A DNA stretch of 39,220 nucleotides, from the IMG/VR virus record IMGVR_UViG_3300043445_000139, positions 1 to 39,220 of that record. One strand, given 5' to 3'. A model generated the notes under the pieces. That model saw nothing but the letters and a program-made list of their open reading frames with translations. It was not told where the DNA came from and made no database searches. Of this stretch, positions 32,138-38,848 are shown in pieces. The DNA comes from a virus. The translations under genes and the position numbers were made by a program. Each line of letters begins with the position of its first letter. Position 1 is the first letter of the stretch.

Positions 32138-32434
32138 TCACCGCTCGCCCGTCCAAAAGTCCGACATAGGTTGAGCGGCCAGCATAGCCATCACCGCGGC
32201 CTTGATGAAGCGCTCGGCGCCTGCCTTGGCGAGGTCCTGCGTAGCGAAGGATACCGGCGGCAGCCCTGCCCCGCCATCCCCCAGGCCAGCGTGCAGCCAG
32301 TAGCGACCGGTCCGCTCCCGCTGGTCGGTGATGGACAAGGTGAAGGGGCCAGCGACAGCGTCGATCCGGACCGTGGAAGGGTGGACATGACCACCCAGCA
32401 TTTGCCAGTCCGGTGCGCGCCAGATCAGCGGCAT
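32138..32434 (-). CDS. Hypothetical protein
   Basis: A 98-residue protein beginning MPLIWRAPDWQMLGGHVH, with a central strand-rich part (FTLSITDQRERTGRYWLHAGLG) and a helix DLAKAGAERFIKAAVMAML. The pattern of strands with a conserved-looking Trp/His content suggests a compact globular fold, but I do not recognise it. It follows the XRE regulator by 11 bases in one operon. Confidence 0.6.
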   Translation of the reverse strand: MPLIWRAPDWQMLGGHVHPSTVRIDAVAGPFTLSITDQRERTGRYWLHAGLGDGGAGLPPVSFATQDLAKAGAERFIKAAVMAMLAAQPMSDFWTGER

Positions 32435-32445
32435 AGGTGCCTCCC

Positions 32446-32871
32446 CTAATCCTGCTGCTGCGCGATGGACTTGGCCAGCTCGTACAGCCGCTGCCGCACC
32501 TCATCCGGCAGCACCTGGTAGACGCGGACCATGGAGAGCACCTGGCGGCTCAGGAGCGGTTGCTCCTCACCCTGCGGGCTGTCCGGGGCCACGCCGTCGA
32601 AGAAGAATCCCACGGGCACATCAAGCGACTGGGCAAGCTGGAACAGCCGGCTGGCGCTGATCCGGTTGGCCCCGCGCTCGTACTTCTGGAGCTGCTGGTA
32701 GGTCAGGCCCAGGGAGCCGGACAGAACGTCCAGCGACAGGCCCAGAAGGGTACGGCGCAATCGAATCCGCGATCCGACGTGCATATCGATGGGGTCGGGA
32801 CCCTGGCCCCGCTTGGTGATGGTGATGGTGGCGGGGCGCAGGGGCGCGCGCGTGGACCGTCTCGGCATCAT
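32446..32871 (-). CDS. XRE-family transcriptional regulator
   Basis: A 141-residue regulator. After a basic N-terminal arm, residues about 32-92 form an XRE helix-turn-helix (GSRIRLRRTLLGLSLDVLSG, LTYQQLQKYERGANRISASRLFQLAQSLDV) and continue PVGFFFDG. The C-terminal part is helical. This type is frequent in alphaproteobacterial chromosomes and mobile elements. It may control the cargo operon in which it lies. It is separate from the CI/Cro switch at the other end of the element. Confidence 0.85.
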   Translation of the reverse strand: MMPRRSTRAPLRPATITITKRGQGPDPIDMHVGSRIRLRRTLLGLSLDVLSGSLGLTYQQLQKYERGANRISASRLFQLAQSLDVPVGFFFDGVAPDSPQGEEQPLLSRQVLSMVRVYQVLPDEVRQRLYELAKSIAQQQD

Positions 32872-32917
32872 GATTCCTATGTCACTGAAACCGCGAATGC
32901 GGCGGATGGGTGGGTGT

Positions 32918-33355
32918 TCAGGCGACGGAGTTTCCGTCGCCGGCGCCGCGGGCGTCCAGAGCACTCTGCCAGACCGCATCCATGGCGGTCGGGTCGGCCC
33001 GGTCGCTGCAGGCGCGGAGATCGGCCCGCAGGGTGGCCACCAGGCCCGGGGCGGACGCAGCAAGCTCCAGATCCCCGATGGCGGCGAGCGCGCGGCGGTA
33101 GGCGAAGCCCAGGGCTGCCGGATCGCCCCGCCGGGCGGCACGCCGCCGCAGCACGATGCCCACAGCATCCCGAAGCAGCAGGACGTTGGAAAGCGGCCAG
33201 CTCGATGCCTGTGTCGGCCGCCGGGTGGGCCCCAGGGGCAGATCACGATCCAAGCGCCGGCCGATGGCCAGATCCAGGGGGGATGTCTGGTCATTGACCG
33301 GCACCAGCGGCAGGGCCGCCCCGGTGACGATAAGGGGCATGGCATCAGCGCGCAT
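32918..33355 (-). CDS. Hypothetical protein
   Basis: A 145-residue protein, strand-rich at first (MPLIVTGAALPLVPVNDQTS) and then helical (SNVLLLRDAVGIVLRRRAARRGDPAALGFAYRRALAAIGDLELAAS). There are no signal peptide or membrane helices and no known motif. The start overlaps the upstream gene by 11 bases. An ATG five codons later is also possible. Confidence 0.6.
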   Translation of the reverse strand: MRADAMPLIVTGAALPLVPVNDQTSPLDLAIGRRLDRDLPLGPTRRPTQASSWPLSNVLLLRDAVGIVLRRRAARRGDPAALGFAYRRALAAIGDLELAASAPGLVATLRADLRACSDRADPTAMDAVWQSALDARGAGDGNSVA

Positions 33356-33608
33356 TGCCGCCCCCGATCATCAGATGTGCCCGGATCTGATCGACGCCAA
33401 GGCGCATCGCATCGCCCAGGAACCAGATCCCCGGCGCATCGTAGAAGTCCGATGCACCCTGAACCAGGTCGGCCAGGGCGACGATATGGAGCAGCGATTC
33501 ATGCACCCGGTCCTCGATATCGACCGGCAGGCCGCAGAACAGCGGTATCGGGTCGGGGGACAGGGTGGCGCCCGGGTCGCCGGCGGGTGTAGGTATGGCA
33601 TCAGCCAT
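33345..33608 (-). CDS. Hypothetical protein
   Basis: An 87-residue protein whose conserved-looking centre is IEDRVHESLLHIVALADLVQ and DAPGIWFLGDAMRLGVDQIRAHL, two amphipathic helices. I chose ATG 33608 because AGAGG lies seven bases upstream and because an in-frame ATG at 33698 falls inside the predicted divergent promoter. It is the first gene of the minus-strand cargo operon. Function unknown; the size and helices recall small phage proteins of the DUF3077 sort, but the link is weak. Confidence 0.65.
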   Translation of the reverse strand: MADAIPTPAGDPGATLSPDPIPLFCGLPVDIEDRVHESLLHIVALADLVQGASDFYDAPGIWFLGDAMRLGVDQIRAHLMIGGGNAR

Positions 33609-33678
33609 GGTCGAACCTCTTGTCAGGTCGGTTGTGGTCAGGGCCGGTGTGGGAGGTTGCAGCTCCCCATCGGCCCGC

Positions 33679-33732
33679 TTGCGTCGTGATAGCATCATGC
33701 CTACAATCCCGCGTCAACAAGATTTGTAGGCA
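33679..33732. promoter_or_regulatory. Divergent promoter with 9-bp inverted-repeat operator
   Basis: On the plus strand TTGCGT (33679-33684), a 17-base spacer and TACAAT (33702-33707) make a good promoter for the RHH gene. TGCCTACAA (33698-33706) and TTGTAGGCA (33724-33732) are exact inverted copies; the left arm covers the -10. On the minus strand TTGACG (33717-33712) with a weak -10 TGCTAT (33694-33689) could drive the opposite operon. Confidence 0.72.
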
Positions 33733-33742
33733 CGGTGATAAC

Positions 33743-33904
33743 ATGGCGCGCACAAACCCCCTAGGCGTCCGCGTAGAGCCTGAAATCAAGGCAGCCTTGG
33801 AGAAGGCCGCCAAGGACGATGACCGCTCGGTGTCATCGCTGGTCGAGCGCATCCTGAAGCACTGGCTGATGGAAAAGGGCTATCTGCCGGGCGGGGGGCA
33901 GTGA
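33743..33904 (+). CDS. Small ribbon-helix-helix regulator (Arc/CopG-like)
   Basis: A 53-residue protein. NPLGVRVEPEIKAALEKAAK DDDRSVSSLVERILKHWLM contains the strand-helix-helix pattern of Arc/CopG-type repressors. The ATG at 33743 lies 11 bases past the right arm of the inverted repeat; the longer upstream frame crosses the promoter. It most likely represses its own promoter and the divergent operon. It has no adjacent toxin, so a role as an orphan antitoxin is unsupported. Confidence 0.8.
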   Translation: MARTNPLGVRVEPEIKAALEKAAKDDDRSVSSLVERILKHWLMEKGYLPGGGQ

Positions 33905-33950
33905 TGGATGCCATAGCCGACCCATAAACACGTTAATATTGCGCAATTTG

Positions 33951-33979
33951 TTGCGTCGAAATCCACGAACCGACATAGT
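33951..33979 (+). promoter_or_regulatory. Probable promoter of the WYL membrane gene
   Basis: TTGCGT (33951-33956), a 17-base spacer and CATAGT (33974-33979) form a fair sigma-70-like promoter. A perfect palindrome ATTGCGCAAT lies just upstream. Directly downstream CCCCCG (33981-33986) and CGGGGG (33995-34000) pair around an 8-base loop that takes in the G-rich ribosome-binding region of the gene. Confidence 0.55.
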
Positions 33980-34006
33980 CCCCCCGTACGCAACCGGGGG
34001 AACGGT

Positions 34007-35461
34007 ATGTCGGGGCGCAGGCCTACCAGCTTCGAAGCGCTGCGCAAGCAGCAGGGTCTGACTGAACAGGACCTCCGCGGGCTTCATGTCACGCTTCGAT
34101 ATGTGGATGGGGCCGGGAAGGCCACGGAGAGACCGGTCACCCTTCTGGAGTATGAACTGAAGGGGGCGAAGCCGGCCCTGTTCGCCAAGTGCCATATGCG
34201 CCGCGCCGGCCGCAGTTTCCTCGTCGATCGCATTGCAGAGGTGATCGACGACGACGGGGAGACGATCGATATCCGCGTCCTGCTGGCCCTGTTCGGTGTC
34301 GACGTGCCGCCCCCCGTACTCCAGGCACAGCGGACCCGGATTGCCCCGCCCCAGCCCGATCGTCAGGTCGTGCCGCAGGGCAGGAACAAGCCGGACCGTG
34401 CAGCTGTGAGGGCGATGCTCAAGGCGGCTGCCCGCAGACGGACACCATACGTGCCCGGCGCAGATCAGCAGCCAACGCCAACGGCAACGCCGGTCGCGGC
34501 TGCAGAGCCGTCCCCCGCCCAACCGCCGGAACCCGCCGCGGCCGATCAGCAGTCGGCACCAATCCGACAGGATATGCCCAAGTGGTTTGGGTGGCTGGCG
34601 ACGACGCTCCTGCTCTCCCTCATCGCGGGACTGTTGGACGGGCGGGCGGCAGCCGCGAGCGTGATGTTGATCATCCTGATGATCTTCACGGTGATCGGCC
34701 TGGTAAGGCCAGGCCCCGTCGGCATGCCGTCGCGGGGGCGGGTGGGGTTGGTGGCCATCATCGGCTTCGCCTTGGCCGTGATCGTCGGCCCGGGGCCGAG
34801 CGGAGACGCAGCGCAGGATCAGCAGGAGCCGGTCGCGGCGAGCAGCCTGCCTGAGACACGGCCGGGGCCATCCGCGGCCGATCCGGCCCAGACACCGGCC
34901 CAGGCGCCCCAGCGGCAGGTGTGGCCGCTGAGCCCCGATAAGGTGGCCGCCGGGATCCTCACCCTGATCGAGCCGGCGGTAGGCCAGCCGGACAACCTGG
35001 CGACCCTGTACTGCGAGTATGTCCGCCGGCGCGAAGCGACCCGGTCACGGATCCTGCGCAGCCTCCCCGGATTCGTGCATGAGGCGCTGGTTCCTGGGGA
35101 CCAGCTCACCTTGACCCACGAGCTGGCCGTTGTGAACGGCTTCGAGCGCGAGGATATCGCCGGCGGGTTCCGGGTGCAGCCGGGGCAGAGCATCAAGATC
35201 CTGGAGAGCCTGCGGGACAGCCAGGGCCGGCTGCATTACCGGGTCGAGTTTGTCCTCATCGACGGGTATGTGCAGGCCGTTCAGCTCCAGCGGGAGTTCA
35301 GCGTGGACGACCTGCGGGCCTACCAGGCTGCCATTCGGGCCGGCGAAGAGGCCGCAGTCGCCCAGATCGAGGCGGAGACCGCAGCAGCAGCGGGCCACCC
35401 CCTGCCCGAGCTGACCGCCATGGCCCGTGAGGCCGGTTGGTCGGCCGCCTGTAGGCGATAG
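34007..35461 (+). CDS. WYL-like domain protein with three membrane helices
   Basis: A 484-residue protein. Residues 26-90 read like a WYL ligand-sensing domain (VTLRYVDGAGKATERPVTLLEYELKG, LFAKCHMRRAGRSFLVDRIAEVID). A Pro/Ala-rich linker leads to three membrane helices (about 192-210, 216-233, 244-261). A second Pro/Gln-rich linker leads to a C-terminal domain (310-460) with GQSIKILESLRDSQGRLHYRVEFVLIDGYV, which looks SH3-like. With three helices the ends lie on opposite sides, so the C-terminus may be periplasmic. WYL domains usually sense nucleic acids or nucleotides in regulators, and some are tied to phage defence. It is a single-gene plus-strand cargo unit; function unknown. Confidence 0.65.
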   Translation: MSGRRPTSFEALRKQQGLTEQDLRGLHVTLRYVDGAGKATERPVTLLEYELKGAKPALFAKCHMRRAGRSFLVDRIAEVIDDDGETIDIRVLLALFGVDVPPPVLQAQRTRIAPPQPDRQVVPQGRNKPDRAAVRAMLKAAARRRTPYVPGADQQPTPTATPVAAAEPSPAQPPEPAAADQQSAPIRQDMPKWFGWLATTLLLSLIAGLLDGRAAAASVMLIILMIFTVIGLVRPGPVGMPSRGRVGLVAIIGFALAVIVGPGPSGDAAQDQQEPVAASSLPETRPGPSAADPAQTPAQAPQRQVWPLSPDKVAAGILTLIEPAVGQPDNLATLYCEYVRRREATRSRILRSLPGFVHEALVPGDQLTLTHELAVVNGFEREDIAGGFRVQPGQSIKILESLRDSQGRLHYRVEFVLIDGYVQAVQLQREFSVDDLRAYQAAIRAGEEAAVAQIEAETAAAAGHPLPELTAMAREAGWSAACRR

Positions 35462-35785
35462 GACCCCACTCTAGACCCTATCGGAGCGCTGCGGCGCGCT
35501 CCCACCTGCCCTTCCGTGCACCCTGCCCCGGCCACGTCGGACCCAGACCCATGCGCGGAACGCATGTCTGGTTCGCCGCCACCGCCCCCAGCGCATGCCT
35601 ACCCCCCCGGGGGGCCCCGGCCCGGCCCACGAAACGGACTTTCCCCCCGCCTCGCCTGCGCAGCATTTGTGGGCCAAATTCTGCACTGCCGAACAGCCTG
35701 AAAACCTAGGCACGGCGCAGGCTGCCGGACAGAAATCGGTCGCTCGAAATCTCTGCAAATCTCCGCGTTGTTCTGCGGTTCCATT
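35462..35785. other. Gene-free GC-rich region, candidate cos or terminator zone
   Basis: No credible gene is seen. CCAGAC-CC-ATGCG with CGCAT-GTCTGG (35543-35571) forms a hairpin that could end the WYL transcript. A 12-bp palindrome CCCCCCGGGGGG (35603-35614) overlaps GGGGCCCC. Composition becomes richer in A and T after 35690. By gene order this is the longest gene-free interval between the portal and attR, where a P2-type cos site would be expected. Confidence 0.4.
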
Positions 35786-35917
35786 TCACCAGCGCGCTGC
35801 CAGGGCGGACAGCAATGCGACCGCCAACGGCAGGTAGGTTATTGCGTAAAGCAGGGCCCTCCCGCGGGGGCGCAGCACGCCACGTGGCCGCTCCGGGTCC
35901 GGCTGGTCATGCGCCAT
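35786..35917 (-). CDS. Possible 43-residue membrane protein
   Basis: A short frame encodes a hydrophilic N-terminus (MAHDQPDPERPRGVLRPRG) and one membrane helix (ALLYAITYLPLAVALLSALA) with a final RW. The ATG overlaps the stop of the preceding gene by 11 bases, which suggests coupling. No family is recognised. The clean helix and its basic N-flank favour a real inner-membrane microprotein. Confidence 0.5.
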   Translation of the reverse strand: MAHDQPDPERPRGVLRPRGRALLYAITYLPLAVALLSALAARW

Positions 35918-36350
35918 CGGCCTGGCCCTCCCTGAACCTCCGGATGATGGGTGCCAAACGGCCCGGACTGCCCCCTCCCAGCTCCCGCCGCAGCTCCCGG
36001 ACGGATAGCCGGCCGGCCTCATCCAGCCGAGCACAGGCGAGCAGCACGGTCGCCGTGTCGCTGACCGGGGGCCGGCCCCCAGTGTTACGAAACCAGGGGT
36101 CCTGACGGTCGGTTTCGTAACAGTCGTCAGTACCAACGGTCAGGTCGATGAACGGCGCGAAGGAGCAATCCCGTGTGGCTCCGATCAGCCGCTGCAGCGC
36201 CGCACACAGTGCCTCATGCCCCTCCGGCCGTTCCTCGTTCAGGACGATGGCGAAGGCGGCAAGCTCCGCAAGCGGCCCGCCCAGCAGGCAGGTGTCATCG
36301 GGCGCCAGGAGTTGGTGACCGACCGCACGGTAGCTGACCATCGCCCTCAC
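35907..36350 (-). CDS. Hypothetical protein downstream of the methyltransferase
   Basis: A 147-residue soluble protein. Its first part, VSYRAVGHQLLAPDDTCLLGGPLAELAAFAIVLNEE, is mixed strand and helix. The end, LSVRELRRELGGGSPGRLAPIIRRFREG, is basic and helical. The start overlaps the methyltransferase stop by 4 bases, so the two are co-translated. It has no nuclease motif and cannot be called a restriction partner. Confidence 0.6.
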   Translation of the reverse strand: MRAMVSYRAVGHQLLAPDDTCLLGGPLAELAAFAIVLNEERPEGHEALCAALQRLIGATRDCSFAPFIDLTVGTDDCYETDRQDPWFRNTGGRPPVSDTATVLLACARLDEAGRLSVRELRRELGGGSPGRLAPIIRRFREGQADGA

Positions 36351-38461
36351 TCCGCCGCTACGGCCAAGGTGTGTGTAGGGTTGCAGTTCATCAGCACCTC
36401 CGGCATGCCCGAAGGGACCGAGTTGCCGATCAGCCGCATTCCCTCAGACTTCGTCAGCGGTCTCCAGTGCCAGACGGGCTTGCCCGCAGCGTCGAAGATG
36501 GTCGCGCCCTTTCGGTCCTTCTTCTGGACCCAGATCCGCGCCGGCAGCTCCAGCCAATGTGCCGCCGCGGCCTCCGCAGGGCTCAGCATGCGCATTCCAA
36601 TATCGGCGACGACCCAGGTCCGGCCGTCGATCGCGAGGGTGACGATGTCGCCGCCGGACCAAGCGCCGTAGGCGCGCAGGAAATCGGCCACCTGTCGGGC
36701 CCGGGCGAGCTGCGGGCCGGTCAGCGGCGCGCAGAGCTGGGCGCCCGTGACCATGGTCCGGTCCCGAGTGGACTGGGTCGCCAAGGGGTCATCGACAGCG
36801 TCATGCTGCCCTCCTGTGCTGTACTGGTGGTGCAGGAAGGCGCAGGTCACAGCCTCATGGTGCCCGCCCGCCGTCTGGGTGCCGAGCGGTTCCGCCACAT
36901 CGGCGGCGGTGGCCGTGCCCCGCAGCTCCGTCAGGTAGGCCCCGGCGACCTGCTGCTGGGTGATGCGGGTCGTCATCGTGCTGACCGGCTCGTCCGCCCG
37001 GTTGCCGACCGTGCCGCCGTTGTGCTGCACCATCCACGCGCCGATGAGGCCGTGATGCTCCCGTTGGGTCTGGGTGGCGAGCGGGTCGCTTGCCGCCTGG
37101 CCAACGCTGCGGCTGCGCAGCTCCGTGAGGTGGGCAGCGACCACGCACCGGTCCTCCTTCGTGGTGGTCGTATTCAGCGGGCCCGCGATGTCCATCGGCG
37201 GGACCTGGGCGGCCCTTCCGCCTGCGCCGACAATGGTGGCCGCCATCACCGCCAGCTCCCCGCCCTTGACTCCCGCCGTCAACGTCGGAACCGGCCCCTG
37301 GCCACCATGGACACGGGGCGGGCTGGCGCTGTGCGTGGTTGGCACCAGCGCCGGGCCGCAGACGGCCAGCTCTCCCCGGTGGGCGGCCGTGATCGTGGGC
37401 AGGGGGCCAGCCATATCCACCGGAGGCCGCTGTCCGTGGTGGGTGATGTGGACGATGTAGGGTGACGCCGACTCAAGGACGTAGCGGCGCATTCCGACAG
37501 CCACGCGACGAAGGGTCGCCTGGGCCAGGGGGCGGGCTCGGTCAAAGATCGAGGGGAGCGGCAAACTCCAATCGATAACCTCGGCGGCGGCCCTGTGGGG
37601 CAACAGCTTGCCGGCCAGGACGTCTGGGTGTGTCCGGGGAGCATGGGTGCGCACTGGCCAGGCGGGACGGCGGCCGCCGAATAGGCCGACACCGAACAGC
37701 CGTTTGCGTGACGTTGGCATACCGTAATCTGCGCAGTTGAGGTCCCGGTCCTCCCAGGTACACCCGAGCCGCTGCATGTGCCGAACCCAGGCCCGGTACC
37801 GGGTCCCGGCATGGCGCGGGTCGCGCACCAACTGCTGCTGCTGGACTGGCACCCGTTCACCTGGCGCGGCGATGCTCCCGTCAAGCTTCACGACGCGCTT
37901 GGTGACGGGGTCGCGCTTGGCGACCAATCTCCCCCAGCCGCGGATTTCCCGCACATTCTCAAGCGTGACGATCCGCGGTCCCAGACCGCGCTTACGCAGC
38001 CGGCCCACCCATCGGCAGACTTGCCAGGGCATGGACCTGACCCTGGGCGAACGCGGGGCCCCCCCCTTTGCAACAGAGTGGTCGCGGCAATCCGGGCTGG
38101 CATGGAGCACGTTCACCTCGCGCCCGCCGGTTGCATCCAACGGGCATACCTCATAGATGTCGGCATGAAGGTGGCGCGTGTGGGGATTCATGGCTCGATG
38201 AGCCGCGATCGCCACGCTGTCATGATTCACAGCGATGTGAACGGGATACCCCGCCTTCTCCAAGCCCTTGCACCAGCCTCCCATGCCGGCGAAGAGCACC
38301 ACATTTATGGCGCCATCAAGGGGCCAGGGTTCGGCAGCCGATGTGCCCGGCAACGGCCGGGGCGCCCGGGGCTGGCGAAACCTCCGAACCTCTGGAAGAT
38401 CGAACAGCGTGTCTGCCACCGGTGCGATGACAGGCTTGCCGGATTGCGTATCGGGTGTCAT
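36347..38461 (-). CDS. DNA cytosine-C5 methyltransferase with expanded repeat region
   Basis: A protein of about 704 residues. Numbered from an upstream in-frame GTG (38491), it has motif I FAGMGG (67-72), motif IV SPDC with catalytic Cys135, motif VI ENV (178-180), motif VIII DYGMPTSRKRLFGVGL, motif IX RMLSPAEAAAAHWLELP and motif X RLIGNSVPSGMPEVL. The part between VIII and IX is about 360 residues and holds seven repeats. I prefer ATG 38461 because AGAAGG lies upstream. SPDC replaces the usual PPCQ, as in a known phage-borne branch. No restriction enzyme is adjacent, so it probably masks phage DNA or marks host DNA. Confidence 0.92.
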   Translation of the reverse strand: MTPDTQSGKPVIAPVADTLFDLPEVRRFRQPRAPRPLPGTSAAEPWPLDGAINVVLFAGMGGWCKGLEKAGYPVHIAVNHDSVAIAAHRAMNPHTRHLHADIYEVCPLDATGGREVNVLHASPDCRDHSVAKGGAPRSPRVRSMPWQVCRWVGRLRKRGLGPRIVTLENVREIRGWGRLVAKRDPVTKRVVKLDGSIAAPGERVPVQQQQLVRDPRHAGTRYRAWVRHMQRLGCTWEDRDLNCADYGMPTSRKRLFGVGLFGGRRPAWPVRTHAPRTHPDVLAGKLLPHRAAAEVIDWSLPLPSIFDRARPLAQATLRRVAVGMRRYVLESASPYIVHITHHGQRPPVDMAGPLPTITAAHRGELAVCGPALVPTTHSASPPRVHGGQGPVPTLTAGVKGGELAVMAATIVGAGGRAAQVPPMDIAGPLNTTTTKEDRCVVAAHLTELRSRSVGQAASDPLATQTQREHHGLIGAWMVQHNGGTVGNRADEPVSTMTTRITQQQVAGAYLTELRGTATAADVAEPLGTQTAGGHHEAVTCAFLHHQYSTGGQHDAVDDPLATQSTRDRTMVTGAQLCAPLTGPQLARARQVADFLRAYGAWSGGDIVTLAIDGRTWVVADIGMRMLSPAEAAAAHWLELPARIWVQKKDRKGATIFDAAGKPVWHWRPLTKSEGMRLIGNSVPSGMPEVLMNCNPTHTLAVAAE
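36749..37408. repeat. Seven PxxTxT coding repeats in the methyltransferase
   Basis: A unit beginning [G/D/E]P[L/V]xTxT recurs at residues 362, 399, 437, 469, 501, 534 and 568 (numbered from the GTG), 32-38 residues apart: GPLPTIT, GPVPTLT, GPLNTTT, DPLATQT, EPVSTMT, EPLGTQT, DPLATQS. Between some are matching strands such as GAYLTELRG/AAHLTELRS. Confidence 0.85.
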
Positions 38462-38544
38462 GTAGCTGAGGCCCTTCTGGGTTCGTGTCACCCAGATGGC
38501 ACCCGGTGGTGCTAAGGCCTTGATTCCACTTCGACCAAGATGCC

Positions 38545-38592
38545 CTCATAAGCCCTTGGTCGGGTGTTCAAATCACCCCGGTGCTACCATCT
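38545..38592. repeat. attR core (48-bp direct repeat)
   Basis: An exact copy of 484-531, the 3' part of the tRNA-Met gene displaced by integration. It lacks the 5' half of the tRNA, so it is not a functional tRNA. Host DNA begins after it. Confidence 0.95.
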
Positions 38593-38611
38593 TCGCCGCG
38601 CGACGCGGCCG

Positions 38612-38650
38612 GAACAGTCGGCAGGCATTGGCCTGACCGGCTGTTCTCGT
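38612..38650 (+). terminator. Displaced host terminator of tRNA-Met
   Basis: GAACAGTCGG (38612-38621) pairs with CCGGCTGTTC (38637-38646), 10 bp including one G-U, around a 15-base loop and before TCGTTTT. It lies 20 bp past the attR core at the place the tRNA terminator would occupy in the uninfected chromosome. Confidence 0.75.
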
Positions 38651-38690
38651 TTTCGGATCAGGCCTCGGATCGGCCCGACGCCCGTTCCCC

Positions 38691-38744
38691 ACTATCATCC
38701 GGGATCATCCACTATCATCCGGGATCATCCGGGATCATCCGGGA
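38691..38744. repeat. 10-bp tandem repeat in the host flank
   Basis: Five consecutive decamers of the form ACTATCATCC or GGGATCATCC start at 38691, 38701, 38711, 38721 and 38731, then decay at GGGACC. It lies between attR and the chemotaxis gene and is outside the prophage. Function unknown; probable simple-sequence expansion. Confidence 0.85.
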
Positions 38745-38848
38745 CCGCGCACCGCTCTGGACGGCCGCGCAAGGACAGCCGCGTAAACACGCCCGCCCAC
38801 CCCAGCACCCGGGATGGGCGTGGCAAAAATGCGAGAAGGGCGGCCCGG

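Larger units (their letters stand above)
484..38592. mobile_element. P2-like prophage, about 38.06 kb, integrated in tRNA-Met
   Basis: Identical 48-bp cores bound the element. Inside are an integrase next to attL, a repressor/cro switch, a primase-helicase, an Ogr-like activator and a full P2-type set of head, tail and lysis genes in P2 order, then a cargo region. All essential structural genes appear intact, with start-stop overlaps preserved and no frameshifted virion gene apart from the programmed E/E' site. The prophage therefore looks capable of making virions. That is inferred from gene content; activity cannot be read from sequence. Confidence 0.95.

Noticed and set aside
35471-35837. 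Open frames on both strands in the gene-free region after the WYL gene
   Set aside because: Pro/Gly/Arg-rich products, overlapping hairpins and palindromes and no start signals.
36347-38461. Methyltransferase as part of a restriction-modification pair
   Set aside because: No neighbouring protein shows nuclease motifs (PD-ExK, HNH or GIY-YIG) that I can see.
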